From: Terriglobia bacterium
Lineage (GTDB): Bacteria; Acidobacteriota; Terriglobia; Terriglobales; SCQP01
Direction of reading: 5' to 3'
Assembly: GCA_021323595.1 (NCBI GenBank)
Contig: JAJPKR010000014.1
Coordinates: 1-64,000, forward strand
Length of the DNA stretch: 64,000 nucleotides
The notes under the pieces are model-generated. The model was not told where the DNA came from. It made no database searches and saw nothing but the letters and a program-made list of their open reading frames with translations. Positions 42,781-52,593 of this stretch are shown piece by piece (the first letter of the stretch is position 1; each line of letters opens with the position of its first letter). The position numbers and the translations under genes were made by a program.

Positions 42781-44166
42781 TCAGGAAACGTTCTGCGGGG
42801 TGAGCTGCTGTACGGAATTATCCACCTTTACCGGGGTCCGATTGCGCATGGTGCGCAAGGCGCGGTAAGGGCCGATGATCACTTCCTCGCCGGGTTTGAT
42901 GCCGTTCAACACCTGAATGTGGTCGACGCCGGTCACGCCGGTGGTGACGGGAACGAAGACCGCCCGGCCTTGCCGCAGCACGAACACGCCTTGCACCGGC
43001 TGGGGCGCGGGCGCGGCGGTGGCGGTGGGCGCGGCGGCCAGGGCGGTGCCGGGCTTGGGCGCCTCAAGTTCCGCCTTGTCGCGCTCGATCACCGCTTGCA
43101 GGGGCACGGCCACGGCGTCCTTGGCGGTGGCGGTGGTGATCTTGGCGGTGCAGGAGAGGCCCGGGCGGATGTTCGGCGGGGGATTCGTCAGGGTCAGCAC
43201 GACCTTGAAATCCTTGGCTTGATCGCCGGTCGAGCCGGTAGTGGTGTCGCTCGCGGCTTGGCCGGTGGAACGCAAAATGGCGGTATCGCCGACCTCGGTC
43301 ACCACGGCGGGAAAGCTCTGATCGCCGTAGGCGTCGATCTTGATCTGGGCCGGTTGCCCCAGCTTCACGTTCACGATATCGGTCTCATCCACCTGCAGTT
43401 CCGCCGTGACCACCGACATGTCGGCCACGCGCATGACCAGGCTGCCGGGCTGGTTCTGGATGCCCATGACGACGGTGTCGCCGACGTGCACCGGCAGATA
43501 GGTCACCAGCCCGTCCAAGGGGCTGCGCAACTGGGTCTTGGCGTAAACGTCTTGCACGCGCTTGAGATTGGCCGTCGCCTGGCGGATGCCGGCTTGGGCG
43601 CTGAGCAGATCGGCGCGCGCCTGCGCCACCTTGGCGGCGGAGAGATCATGCTGCGCCTCGGCCGCGCGATAGGCGGTCAACTTCGTCTGGTAATCGGCCT
43701 TCGAGAGCAATTGCGCGCCATACAGGCTCTCGGCGCGGCGCCAATCCTCGCGCGCCTGCTCCAGCTGCGCGGTGGCGTTTTGCAAATCGGCTTGGTTGGT
43801 GGCCAGCGCCGCCTTTTGCGCCTGATACTGCGCTTGCGCGGTGCGCACGGCCGCTTGGAAGGAGGCGACATCAGCCTGCTGCTGGACGTTGTCAATGATC
43901 GCCACCAACTCGCCTTTGCGGACGTGGTCGCCTTCCTTCACCAGCAATTGCCGCACCTGGCCGATGGAGTTGGCGGCGATATCGGCGTGATTCTTCGGCT
44001 GGATCTGACCGGAAGCGGTGACTTGCGCCTCGATATTGCGGCGCACCGCCATGGCGGTCTGCACCTTCACGATGCCGGCCTGGCTGCGGGCGACCGAGAT
44101 CGCGATCACCGCGCCCAGCACGGCCACGACGACAATCAAAATAAAGACTTTCTTCCAGGGCTTCAT
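42781..44166 (-). CDS. HlyD/MacA-family periplasmic adaptor
   Basis: This 461-residue protein has an N-terminal anchor ([20 protein letters not shown]) and the lipoyl half-motif [16 protein letters not shown] long alpha-helical hairpin spans about residues 95-200, with the second lipoyl half at [21 protein letters not shown]. Beta-barrel and membrane-proximal domains follow. A low-complexity Ala/Pro/Thr stretch near residue 400 is a linker. It would bridge the inner-membrane ABC complex to an outer-membrane channel (TolC-like, not encoded here). First gene of the four-gene exporter operon. Confidence 0.94.
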   Translation of the reverse strand: MKPWKKVFILIVVVAVLGAVIAISVARSQAGIVKVQTAMAVRRNIEAQVTASGQIQPKNHADIAANSIGQVRQLLVKEGDHVRKGELVAIIDNVQQQADVASFQAAVRTAQAQYQAQKAALATNQADLQNATAQLEQAREDWRRAESLYGAQLLSKADYQTKLTAYRAAEAQHDLSAAKVAQARADLLSAQAGIRQATANLKRVQDVYAKTQLRSPLDGLVTYLPVHVGDTVVMGIQNQPGSLVMRVADMSVVTAELQVDETDIVNVKLGQPAQIKIDAYGDQSFPAVVTEVGDTAILRSTGQAASDTTTGSTGDQAKDFKVVLTLTNPPPNIRPGLSCTAKITTATAKDAVAVPLQAVIERDKAELEAPKPGTALAAAPTATAAPAPQPVQGVFVLRQGRAVFVPVTTGVTGVDHIQVLNGIKPGEEVIIGPYRALRTMRNRTPVKVDNSVQQLTPQNVS

Positions 44167-44449
44167 CGGCGGCTTAGCTCAACGAGATAGTACGGGCCCA
44201 AGGGCGGGAATGTTTCGCGCGCCAGCGCCATTCCGCAGGGTGCTGGCTATCATCAATTGTACCTGCGCCCGCCGCCGGAGGATCGAGGGCGGCATTCGCG
44301 GCGCGGCCTCCGCCCGCGGCGCAGCCGGCCCCCGGCGCCGGATACGCAAAATTGTGCGCGAACACTCAAACGAGCCGCTCCCGCCAACCCTCGGTTCGGC
44401 TTGCTTCCGCCCCCCATTGAACATAGAATTACGCCAAAGGGGCGCGAAG

Positions 44450-46165
44450 GTGTTCACGTTGCGAGCGGCAAATCTGAAACCGATAGCTGCCGCTGGCCGG
44501 CGCCGCGGCCCGGGCGGCATCCTGGCATCCCTTTTGGCCTTCGTCGCCATCGCGACGCTGGCGGCGGGGGCGCAAAATCCCACGCCCACCGCCACCGCGC
44601 CCGCCGTTCCTCCGAAATTGACGGCGAAACAACGGCGCCAGCAAGAAAAGGCGCTGGCCAAGGAATTGGGCGGCTACTACAAGAAGTGGCTGAATGAAGA
44701 CGTCGTCTACATCATCACGCCCGAGGAGCGGGAAGCTTTCCTGCAACTGAAGACCGACGAAGAGCGCGATCAATTCATCGAGGCGTTCTGGGCGCGGCGC
44801 AATCCGGATCCCGGCTCTCCCTACAATTCCTACAAGGAAGAACATTACCGGCGCATCGCTTACGCCAACGCGCATTTCGCCGCGGGCGTGCCCGGCTGGC
44901 GCACCGACCGGGGCCGCATTTACATTACCTTCGGTCCGCCCGACGAAATCGATTCGCATCCGAGCGGCGGCACCTACGAGCGCCCGATGTCGGAAGGCGG
45001 GGGGGAGACCTCCACCTATCCCTTCGAAGACTGGCGCTATCGCTATATTCCGGGCATCGGCCAGGAAGTGATTATGGAGTTCGTCGACACCTGCATGTGC
45101 GGCGACTACCATCTCACGATGGACCCGTCGGAAAAGGACGCGTTGCTTGAAGTTCCCGGCGCCGGGCTGACGCTGTACGAATCCATGGGGATGTCGAGCA
45201 AACAAGCGCGTTTCGAGAACGCCGACGGAACGCACCTGCCCTATTCGCCCTTCCGGCCCGAGAGCATGGACGAATTCGAGCGGCTGGAGCGCTATACCGA
45301 GGAGATGCGGCCGCCGAAGATCGAGTTCAAGGACCTCGAGGCGGTGGTTTCCCACCACATCAACTACAATCTGCTGCCCTTCGTGCTGCGCACCGATTAC
45401 GTCAAGATCACCGACGACACCGATCTGGTGCCCTTTACGATCCAGATTCCGGATTCGGCGATGACCTTCCAGGAGTCGAACGGCGTGCAGCAGGGAAAGA
45501 TCAATGTTTTCGGCCAAATCAGCTCCCTCAGCGGCCGCGTCGTGGACACGTTCGAGAACACCGTGGCGCTCAACATTCCCGCCGAGCTGATGCCGCAGTT
45601 CACGGGCAAGACCAGCCGCTATTGGCACGGGGCGCTGCTGAAGCCGGGCCGCTATAAGGTCAGCCTGGTGCTGAAGGACGTCAACAGCCCCGATAAGCTG
45701 GGCACGCTCGAAACCGCCATCACGGTGCCCAACTATGGCGACACGAATCTATCGACCTCGAGCATCATGCTGGCGGATGAGATCCAACCCGTGCCGGCCA
45801 AGGATGTGGGCGCGGGGGAATTCATCGTCGGGGACACCAAAGTGCGGCCGGTGGTGGGATCGCGCTTTTCCCGCAAGCAGCGGATGGGCATCTGGATGCA
45901 GGTCTATAATCTGAAACTGGATCAGAAGACCCACAAACCGGATGCGACGATCGATTGGCAAGTGGAAGACCTGGCCAATCACAAGCTTTTGCTGAACACC
46001 GAAGAAAGCTCCAACGCGATCAAGGACGCGTCCGAACAACTGACGTTGGAGAAGACCCTGCCGCTAGCCAGTTTGGCCCCCGGAGCCTACCGGCTGACGG
46101 TGAAGATCACGGATCATCTGGCGGGCCGGACGGTGGCGCCGGAATCCACGTTCATTGTGCAGTAG
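44450..46165 (+). CDS. GWxTD-domain protein, exported
   Basis: This 571-residue protein starts at a GTG at 44450 with AGGGG eight bases upstream. A hydrophobic N-terminal segment (GILASLLAFVAIATLAAGAQ) indicates export. The GWxTD-type domain is at about 70-210: YYKKWLNEDVVYIITPEE, DQFIEAFWARRNPDPGSPYN, RIYITFGPPDEIDSHPSGGTY and YPFEDWRYRYIPGIGQ. The rest is beta-rich. The family is common in Acidobacteria and related phyla, and its function is not established. It is divergent from the MacAB-like operon, 283 bases apart, so the two may share regulation. Confidence 0.85.
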   Translation: MFTLRAANLKPIAAAGRRRGPGGILASLLAFVAIATLAAGAQNPTPTATAPAVPPKLTAKQRRQQEKALAKELGGYYKKWLNEDVVYIITPEEREAFLQLKTDEERDQFIEAFWARRNPDPGSPYNSYKEEHYRRIAYANAHFAAGVPGWRTDRGRIYITFGPPDEIDSHPSGGTYERPMSEGGGETSTYPFEDWRYRYIPGIGQEVIMEFVDTCMCGDYHLTMDPSEKDALLEVPGAGLTLYESMGMSSKQARFENADGTHLPYSPFRPESMDEFERLERYTEEMRPPKIEFKDLEAVVSHHINYNLLPFVLRTDYVKITDDTDLVPFTIQIPDSAMTFQESNGVQQGKINVFGQISSLSGRVVDTFENTVALNIPAELMPQFTGKTSRYWHGALLKPGRYKVSLVLKDVNSPDKLGTLETAITVPNYGDTNLSTSSIMLADEIQPVPAKDVGAGEFIVGDTKVRPVVGSRFSRKQRMGIWMQVYNLKLDQKTHKPDATIDWQVEDLANHKLLLNTEESSNAIKDASEQLTLEKTLPLASLAPGAYRLTVKITDHLAGRTVAPESTFIVQ

Positions 46166-46207
46166 CCACGTCGTCCGGGCGGCGCGGCCTGGAGCGCCAC
46201 TGAATAT

Positions 46208-47929
46208 ATGAATTGGGCATCACCCTCCCCCCGGTGCCCCCGTCCTGGCCTAGGCGGCGTCTGGATTCATCTCAGAGGCCGGCGCCTGCTCTGGACCATA
46301 ATAGTGGTGCTGAGCATAACCGCGCTGGCGCAAGCCCCTTCTCAGGGCCGCGTGTTGGGGATTGTCACCGACCCGACCGGCACGCCCCTGGCAGACGCGA
46401 TCGTGCGGCTCCTGCCGGCAGGGCTGCACCCGCGGGCCGAGCTACAACGCACCGCGCTGAACGGATCCTTTGCCTTCGCCCATCTGACGGCCGGGACGTA
46501 CTATGTCGAGGCCGGGCGCGGGCAGCGCGTCTCGGGCCGGCAAAAAGTTCAAATCACGGCGGCCCACACGGCCTACCTGGCGTTGCCGCTGCTGTACGCC
46601 CTAGGCTCGCTGCGGGTGAGCGCGCCGGAGAGCGGCTCGGCGGAAGATTTCGGCTGGTTGCTGCGCGCCAACAATGCGGTGCGCCCGCTGCTGCGGTGGC
46701 AGGAAGCCAACGAGGCCCCGGCGCACCTCAGCGGCTACGTCAGCGTCATGGCCGGCGGGAGCGCGGCGCCGCAATCTGATCCCGGCGCGATTGCCACGAC
46801 TTTTCAATTGCAGCGCCAGGCCTGGGGCGATTCTGAATTGGCCTTTGCGGGTTCGGTGGGAACCTCGCCGGCGGGCGTGGCCGGCACGGCCTCCCAGTTG
46901 AGCGCGATCTTCGAGCCGCACGGGGAGCAAAGCCCGGCGCGCCTGGTGATCACCCTGCAGCAGATTCCGCTGCCGCCCTTGGCCCATGTACCGAGCGTGC
47001 AAGCCGTCAGCTTCAATTACGCCGACGGCCTGACGGCAGGCAGATTGAGCGTGCAATACGGCGCGATGTTCGATACCGTCAGCCTGGTCAATTCGTTCCA
47101 TACGCTTGACCCCTACCTGCGCCTGCAATGGCAGGCCGGAGCCCATGCGCATTGGGAATACCGCTTTGCGACCGCAGTTCCCCCGGTCCACTTCGGCCCC
47201 ACCTATGCCGAAGCCGCCGCCACTCCGCGGCTAGCGCTCGACGATTTCGCGGCGCAGATGGAGCGGGCGCATCATCAGGAACTGGGCTACGAGGACCAGC
47301 TCACCGCCAACGATTTGCTGGAAGCGGCGGCCTTCGTCGATCACTTCACGCATGCGGTCGTGGCCGGGACCGGCGCGCAAGCCGCCGATCTGGCGAGCGG
47401 AAATCTCTTGCCCGATCCGCTGACGAACACCTTCAGCGCCGACGGCGGCAATTACGGCGGCTGGGGGGCGCGGCTGGTGTTCGACCATCGCGTGAGCGGC
47501 AACCTCAGCGCATCCCTGGGCTGGGCCGAAGGCCCGGTGCTGGCGCCGCGCGGGGCGCGGGTGCAAAGCGCGCTCCTTGGCCCCGACCTAGCGGCCGTGC
47601 GGCGCCAGGCACTGACAGTCAAATTAGCCGGCGAACTGCCGGTGACCCATACGCGCGTGGCGTGCAGCTACCGCTGGCTCAACGGAACCAGCGTGACTGC
47701 GGTCGATCCTTACGACGATTCGCCGGATCAGAGCGATTCGTACGCCAACATCACCATCCGCCAGCCCTTGCCCCGATTCGCTTTTGGCACGAATCGCGTC
47801 GAAGCCTTGGCCGAATTCCACAACCTGCTGGCACAAGGCTATCTTCCCGTGATGAGCGCCGATGGGCATCTACTTTACTTGATCCAAGCTGCGCGGTCGT
47901 TCCGAGGAGGGCTTAGCTTCAATTTTTAA
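46208..47929 (+). CDS. Carboxypeptidase-regulatory-like domain protein, probable outer-membrane barrel
   Basis: This 573-residue protein has a signal-like helix (LLWTIIVVLSITALAQA). A carboxypeptidase-regulatory/CNA-B-like domain follows at about 45-125 (GRVLGIVTDPTGTPLADAIVRLLP, LNGSFAFAHLTAGTYYVEA). The remainder has alternating polar and hydrophobic strands and ends with an aromatic LSFNF, typical of outer-membrane beta barrels. It resembles the acidobacterial TonB-receptor-like proteins (Oar type) but is half their length and shows no clear plug domain. It follows the GWxTD gene by 42 bases. Confidence 0.65.
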   Translation: MNWASPSPRCPRPGLGGVWIHLRGRRLLWTIIVVLSITALAQAPSQGRVLGIVTDPTGTPLADAIVRLLPAGLHPRAELQRTALNGSFAFAHLTAGTYYVEAGRGQRVSGRQKVQITAAHTAYLALPLLYALGSLRVSAPESGSAEDFGWLLRANNAVRPLLRWQEANEAPAHLSGYVSVMAGGSAAPQSDPGAIATTFQLQRQAWGDSELAFAGSVGTSPAGVAGTASQLSAIFEPHGEQSPARLVITLQQIPLPPLAHVPSVQAVSFNYADGLTAGRLSVQYGAMFDTVSLVNSFHTLDPYLRLQWQAGAHAHWEYRFATAVPPVHFGPTYAEAAATPRLALDDFAAQMERAHHQELGYEDQLTANDLLEAAAFVDHFTHAVVAGTGAQAADLASGNLLPDPLTNTFSADGGNYGGWGARLVFDHRVSGNLSASLGWAEGPVLAPRGARVQSALLGPDLAAVRRQALTVKLAGELPVTHTRVACSYRWLNGTSVTAVDPYDDSPDQSDSYANITIRQPLPRFAFGTNRVEALAEFHNLLAQGYLPVMSADGHLLYLIQAARSFRGGLSFNF

Positions 47930-48070
47930 AGCGCCGGACGCGGCCATGATCCAAGTCTCCGCCGCGTAAAGAGGACCTTTTGGCCTATGGCAGGACGGAA
48001 GGAAATTACGGAATTTCATAATTTTTGCGCAGTTCGCGTTCCGGAGATGGAAACGGCGCAAGAATGCGAC

Positions 48071-48086
48071 TGGCATCCCGATTGCA
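48071..48086 (+). promoter_or_regulatory. Sigma-54 promoter of the histidine kinase/NtrC operon
   Basis: TGGCATCCCGATTGCA matches the -24/-12 consensus TGGCAC-N5-TTGCA at every position but one, with exact GG-to-GC spacing. The expected transcription start is near 48097, only about seven bases before the GTG at 48104. Because the operon encodes an NtrC-type activator, positive autoregulation is likely. Confidence 0.75.
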
Positions 48087-48103
48087 TCTAGCGAAAGTCA
48101 CTT

Positions 48104-50923
48104 GTGACGACTCACGCCCCAAATCGGTTTCTGGACCTCGGCCTAGTCCTACTGACCGTGACGCTGGCCACTTTCGGGGCGCTTAGCTTCCGCCAGCAAC
48201 GCATTTATCAGCCGCCGAGCGACAACGTATTTTGGGTGGCGACGGGACAGGGGCTGCGGGCGGAACAAGTGAGCCGGCCGGGAGCGGGCTGGCGGGCAGG
48301 AATTCGGCCCGGGGATTTGCTGATCGGCGTGGCCGGGCAGCCCGTCACCAGCGCAGAGCAGCTCCAGCGGGCGATTTTCGGAGCCGGAGCCGGCCGGACG
48401 CTGCCATACGCGCTGCTGCGCGCGGGCCACATCGTGGTGGCGCGGGTACGGGTGGCGCGGGCCACCAGCCGGTGGCGGCGCTTTCTGATCGCGGATTTGG
48501 TCGGCCTGCTTTATCTGGCGATCGGCATCTTCGTCATCCTGCGTCGCCGTTCGGCCCGGCTGGCGGTGCATTTCTATCTTTTCTGCCTGGCTTCGTTCGT
48601 GCTCTACGCCTTCCATTTCACCGGCAAGCTCAACTCCTTCGATTGGACGGTTTTCTGGTGCAATGAAATCGCGCTGCTGCTGGCGCCACCGCTTTTGCTG
48701 CATTTCGCGCTGGTGTTTCCGCGCGCGAAAGGGATCTTGAAGCGCCTGCCCGGCTTGGCGGCGTTGCTGTACGCGCCGGCGGGCGCGTTCCTGCTGCTGC
48801 AGGCCGCCTTCGCGACCGGCGCCTTGCAGTCGCCGGCGCCGGCGGCCGCGGTGCAGCGGGCGCTCGATCGCGTGCCCTACGCCTTGTTCGCGGCGGCCTT
48901 CGTCTTGGCGGCGGTGGCGTTCTTCCACACCTTGCGCCATGCGAGCTCGAATCTGCAGCGGCAGCAAATGCAATGGATCGCCGGCGGCGTGACGCTGGCG
49001 CTGATCCCGTTCCTGGCGCTCTACGTGGTTCCCTATTTGCGCGGCGTGGAAACGCCGCCGCTGAGCACGTTGGCGCTGGCGGCGATGGCGCTGGTGCCCC
49101 TCTCCATCGGTTATGCGGTGGTGCGCTATCGCTTGATGGATGTGGACGCGGTCTTCCGCCGCGGGATCGTGTACAGCCTGGCGACGATGGCGGTGGTGGC
49201 GATCTATTTCGCGGCGATCGGGCTGGCGGCGGCGCTGATCCATCTGCGCGTGCCCAATCTCGGGGCCGCGGGCTGGATTTTGGCGATCGTGGTGACGGCG
49301 CTGCTGTTCGAGCCGATGAAAAACTGGCTGCAAGAACGCCTGGACCGCGCTTTTTATCGCGACCGGTACGACTACCGCCGCACGCTGCTCGAGTTCGGGC
49401 GGCAGATGAGCGCGGAGCCGGAGCTGGAGCCGCTGCTGGCCCGGGTGGTGGAGCGGCTGGCGGCGACGCTATCGCTGCCGCGGGTGGCGGTCTTCGTGCG
49501 CGGCGAGGGGGGGCAATTCACGCTGGCGCGCAGCCGCGGCCTGGCGCCGGCGGCGCCGTGCTGGAACGCGGCGGCATTGCCGCCGCCGGAGCCGGGCGCC
49601 AGTCCCTGGCGCTACTTCGAGAATCCCGCGCACGGGCCCTGCCCCGAGCTCGACCTGAATTACTATCTCGCCTGCGAATCGCAGGGACGCACGGTCGCCT
49701 GGCTGGGCTTCGCCCGCGCCGGCAATCCCGGTTTGCTCACCAGCGACGACCTGCAACTGCTCGAAACCCTGGCGAATCCTCTCGCCATCGCCATCGACAA
49801 CGCGCGTCTCTACGAGACGCTGCGCAGCCAGGCGCGCGAATACGAGCGCCTCAAGGAATTCAACGAGAATATCGTCGAAAGCGTCGCGGCCGGCGTGGCG
49901 GCGGTGAGCGAGGACGACCGCATCGAGAGCTGGAACGCGCGCATGGAAACGCTGGCGGGCGTGCCGCGCGCGGCGGCGCTGGGGCGGACGGTGGGGGAGA
50001 TCTTCGGCGTCGCTTTCGCGCGCGAATATTACCGGCTGCGCGCGGAGCCGGGCGTGGCCAACCTATATAAGCTGGAGATGACGCTGGGCGGCGAGCGGCG
50101 GGTGGTGAATCTGGCGCTGGCGCCGCTGGTGACGCGGCAATTCCAGGTGGTGGGGCGGATTCTGCTGCTCGACGACATCACCGCGCGCGTCGAACTCGAG
50201 CGGCGGCTGGCGCAGGCCGAGCGCCTGAGCTCGGTCGGCCTGCTGGCGGCGGGCGTCGCTCACGAGGTCAACACGCCGCTGGCGGTGATCTCGAACTACA
50301 CGCAGCTTTTGGCGAAGCAACTGCCGGCGGACGATCCGCGCGCGGCCCTGGTCGAGCGCATCACGCGGCAGACCTTCCGCGCCTCGGAGATCGTCGGCAG
50401 CCTGCTGAACTTCTCCCGGGGCGGCAGCGGCCGCCGCGTGGAACTGGATCTGAACCAGGTGATCACGGAAACGCTGGCGCTGGTCGAGCATCCGCTGCGC
50501 ACCGCGGGCATCCGCGTGGTGAGCGAGTTGGCGGACGGGCTGCCGGCGGTGGCCGGCGACAGCGGGCGGCTGCAGCAAGTGTTCTTGAACCTGATCCTGA
50601 ACGCCCGCGACGCCATGCCGCACGGCGGCACGCTGCGCTTGCAGACGCAATGCGACGGCGAGCGCGTGCGGGCGGCGGTGGCCGACAGCGGCGTGGGCAT
50701 TCCCGAGGACGCACGCGACCGCATCTTCGATCCCTTTTTCACGACCAAAGTGCCGGATCGTTCCCGCCAGGACGGGCTGGCTTCGGGCACGGGCTTGGGG
50801 TTATCGGTGACCTATGGGATCATTCAAGAACACGGCGGCACCATCCAGGTCGCGAGCGAGCCGGGACAAGGCACCTGCTTCTACGTGGAATTTCCCGCCG
50901 TGAGGCGAGCTGTCCATGCCTGA
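48104..50923 (+). CDS. Multi-domain sensor histidine kinase with PDZ, multi-helix membrane, GAF and PAS domains
   Basis: This 939-residue kinase starts at a GTG at 48104. After a first helix (residues 10-27) comes a PDZ domain (about 50-110; AGIRPGDLLIGVAGQPVTSAEQL), then about nine more helices up to residue 405. A GAF domain follows (about 440-570; RVVERLAATLSLPRVAVFVRGE), a PAS domain (about 590-690; FNENIVESVAAGVAAVSEDD) and HisKA with the His near residue 720 (GVAHEVNTPLAVI). The ATPase motifs are NLILNARDAMPHGG, DSGVGIPED and GTGLGLSVTYG. The layout resembles PrsK-type kinases of PEP-CTERM systems, with an added PDZ. Its 3' end overlaps the response regulator by eight bases. Confidence 0.9.
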   Translation: MTTHAPNRFLDLGLVLLTVTLATFGALSFRQQRIYQPPSDNVFWVATGQGLRAEQVSRPGAGWRAGIRPGDLLIGVAGQPVTSAEQLQRAIFGAGAGRTLPYALLRAGHIVVARVRVARATSRWRRFLIADLVGLLYLAIGIFVILRRRSARLAVHFYLFCLASFVLYAFHFTGKLNSFDWTVFWCNEIALLLAPPLLLHFALVFPRAKGILKRLPGLAALLYAPAGAFLLLQAAFATGALQSPAPAAAVQRALDRVPYALFAAAFVLAAVAFFHTLRHASSNLQRQQMQWIAGGVTLALIPFLALYVVPYLRGVETPPLSTLALAAMALVPLSIGYAVVRYRLMDVDAVFRRGIVYSLATMAVVAIYFAAIGLAAALIHLRVPNLGAAGWILAIVVTALLFEPMKNWLQERLDRAFYRDRYDYRRTLLEFGRQMSAEPELEPLLARVVERLAATLSLPRVAVFVRGEGGQFTLARSRGLAPAAPCWNAAALPPPEPGASPWRYFENPAHGPCPELDLNYYLACESQGRTVAWLGFARAGNPGLLTSDDLQLLETLANPLAIAIDNARLYETLRSQAREYERLKEFNENIVESVAAGVAAVSEDDRIESWNARMETLAGVPRAAALGRTVGEIFGVAFAREYYRLRAEPGVANLYKLEMTLGGERRVVNLALAPLVTRQFQVVGRILLLDDITARVELERRLAQAERLSSVGLLAAGVAHEVNTPLAVISNYTQLLAKQLPADDPRAALVERITRQTFRASEIVGSLLNFSRGGSGRRVELDLNQVITETLALVEHPLRTAGIRVVSELADGLPAVAGDSGRLQQVFLNLILNARDAMPHGGTLRLQTQCDGERVRAAVADSGVGIPEDARDRIFDPFFTTKVPDRSRQDGLASGTGLGLSVTYGIIQEHGGTIQVASEPGQGTCFYVEFPAVRRAVHA

Positions 50924-52379
50924 CCTTGCTTCCTCCGCCGCCGCCGCGCCTCGCCCCTCGGCCGCGGGCGCCGAACCGGGCCGCGGGCGGATTCTGATCA
51001 TCGACGACGAACTGGCGATTCGCGAGAGCCTGGAAGAGCTGCTGCGCTTCGAGGGCTTCGAAGTGGAATCGGCGGCGAGCGGCGAAGAGGGCTGCGAGCT
51101 GTTCCAGCGCGCCTACTTCGATCTGGTGCTGCACGACGTGGCGCTGCCGGGCGCGGGCGGATTGGAAGTGCTGGAGCGGCTGCAGACGATCGCCGCCACG
51201 CCGGTGATCATGATCTCCGCCTACGCGACCGTCGAGCTGGCGGTCGCGGCGATTCAGAAGGGCGCGCGCAACTTCCTGCAGAAGCCTTGGAACAACGAGA
51301 AGCTGCTGGCCGACATCGCCGCGGCGATGAGCGCCTCGCGCGTCGAGCAGGAGAATCTGCACCTCAAGCGCGCGCTCAAGCAGCGCTACAGTTTCGAAAA
51401 CCTGGTGGGCAAGAGCGAGGCGATGCTGCGCGTCTTCGATCTGGTGGCGCAGGTGGCGCCCAGCCGCTCGACGGTCTTGCTGCAGGGCGAAAGCGGCACG
51501 GGCAAGGAGCTGATCGCGAAGGCGATCCACGCCCATTCGCCGCGCGCCGACCACGCCTTCGTGCCGGTCAACAGCGGCGGCATGCCCACCGATCTGCTCG
51601 AGAGCACGCTGTTCGGGCACGTGCGCGGGGCCTTCACCGGCGCCATCGCGCCCAAGAAGGGACTTTTCGAAGTCGCCGACCGCGGCACGATCTTTTTGGA
51701 TGAAATCGGCAACATGTCGCTGGAGACGCAGGCCAAGATCTTGCGCGTCCTGCAGGACCGGCGTTTCATGCGGCTGGGCGGGGTCGAGGAACAGCAGGTG
51801 GACGTGCGGGTGATCACCGCCACGAACGCCGATTTGCAGCGGCTGGTGAGCGAGGGCAAGTTTCGCGAGGACCTCTACTACCGGCTGAACGTCATCACCG
51901 TCAAGCTGCCGGCGCTGCGCGAGCGGCGGGAGGATATTCCGCTGCTGGTGGACTTTTTCCTGGTGAAGTACGCGCGGGAAAACGGGCTGGCGCCGCGCCG
52001 GATCAGTCCCGAGGCGCTGCGCTATCTGCTCGAGTACAACTGGCCCGGCAACGTGCGCGAGCTCGAAAACGTGGTGGAGCGCGCCGTGGTCCTCTCGACC
52101 GACACGCTCATCGGGCCGGAGCTGTTGCCCGATCCGATCGTCGGCCGCCCGCCTTCGTGGGCGGGCTGGGCGCCGCGCGCGCGCGCGCAGCAAGCACCCG
52201 CCTCGCTCTTCGAGATCGTGGATGAGTTCGAGAAACGCATCATCCTCGATATGCTCGAGCAAACCCACGGGCGGCAGACGGAAGCCGCCGAGCGCTTCCA
52301 AATTCCGCTTTCCACCCTCAACCAAAAGATCAAGCGCCACGGGATCGACGTGAAAAAGGTGCGGGGCCAGGACGCCTAG
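50916..52379 (+). CDS. NtrC-family sigma-54-dependent response regulator
   Basis: This 487-residue protein starts at the ATG at 50916, overlapping the kinase. The receiver domain spans about 25-140, with acidic pocket IIDDE and phospho-acceptor Asp74 (LVLHDVALPG). The AAA+ domain has Walker A GESGTGKE (191-198), the sigma-54 contact GAFTGA (239-244) and Walker B GTIFLDEIG. The Fis-type HTH is at the C-terminus (HGRQTEAAERFQIPLSTLNQ). It activates sigma-54 promoters when phosphorylated. Sigma-54-like sites occur before its own operon (48071) and before the following PEP-CTERM-like gene (52538). Confidence 0.96.
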   Translation: MPDLASSAAAAPRPSAAGAEPGRGRILIIDDELAIRESLEELLRFEGFEVESAASGEEGCELFQRAYFDLVLHDVALPGAGGLEVLERLQTIAATPVIMISAYATVELAVAAIQKGARNFLQKPWNNEKLLADIAAAMSASRVEQENLHLKRALKQRYSFENLVGKSEAMLRVFDLVAQVAPSRSTVLLQGESGTGKELIAKAIHAHSPRADHAFVPVNSGGMPTDLLESTLFGHVRGAFTGAIAPKKGLFEVADRGTIFLDEIGNMSLETQAKILRVLQDRRFMRLGGVEEQQVDVRVITATNADLQRLVSEGKFREDLYYRLNVITVKLPALRERREDIPLLVDFFLVKYARENGLAPRRISPEALRYLLEYNWPGNVRELENVVERAVVLSTDTLIGPELLPDPIVGRPPSWAGWAPRARAQQAPASLFEIVDEFEKRIILDMLEQTHGRQTEAAERFQIPLSTLNQKIKRHGIDVKKVRGQDA

Positions 52380-52537
52380 GCCCGCCTTCGGCATGCGCGG
52401 CTTAAGTTTGATCATGGCGTGATGTAATCGCCGCGAACGCCCGCGCCTTCGCATTTCCGTCCACATTGTCGGCACCCGCGTGCAAAGCCGAAAGGCGGCG
52501 CGGCAGCGCAAACGCTTTGCGGTCAACGCCGGTGTTT

Positions 52538-52553
52538 TGGCGCGAGCCGTGCA
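52538..52553 (+). promoter_or_regulatory. Candidate sigma-54 promoter of the first PEP-CTERM-like gene
   Basis: TGGCGCGAGCCGTGCA keeps the GG and GC elements at the correct spacing and matches 9 of 11 consensus positions. The expected start at about 52564 leaves a 30-base leader with a GGGAGG ribosome binding site ahead of the ATG at 52594. Confidence 0.45.
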
Positions 52554-52593
52554 AGATCCCGGGCAGCGCGTGGCTCGCGCTCGGGAGGTCTAA

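Noticed and set aside
52473-52488. CGGCACCCGCGTGCA as a sigma-54 site
   Set aside because: The GG-to-GC spacing is one base short of the required distance. The site at 52538 has the correct spacing.
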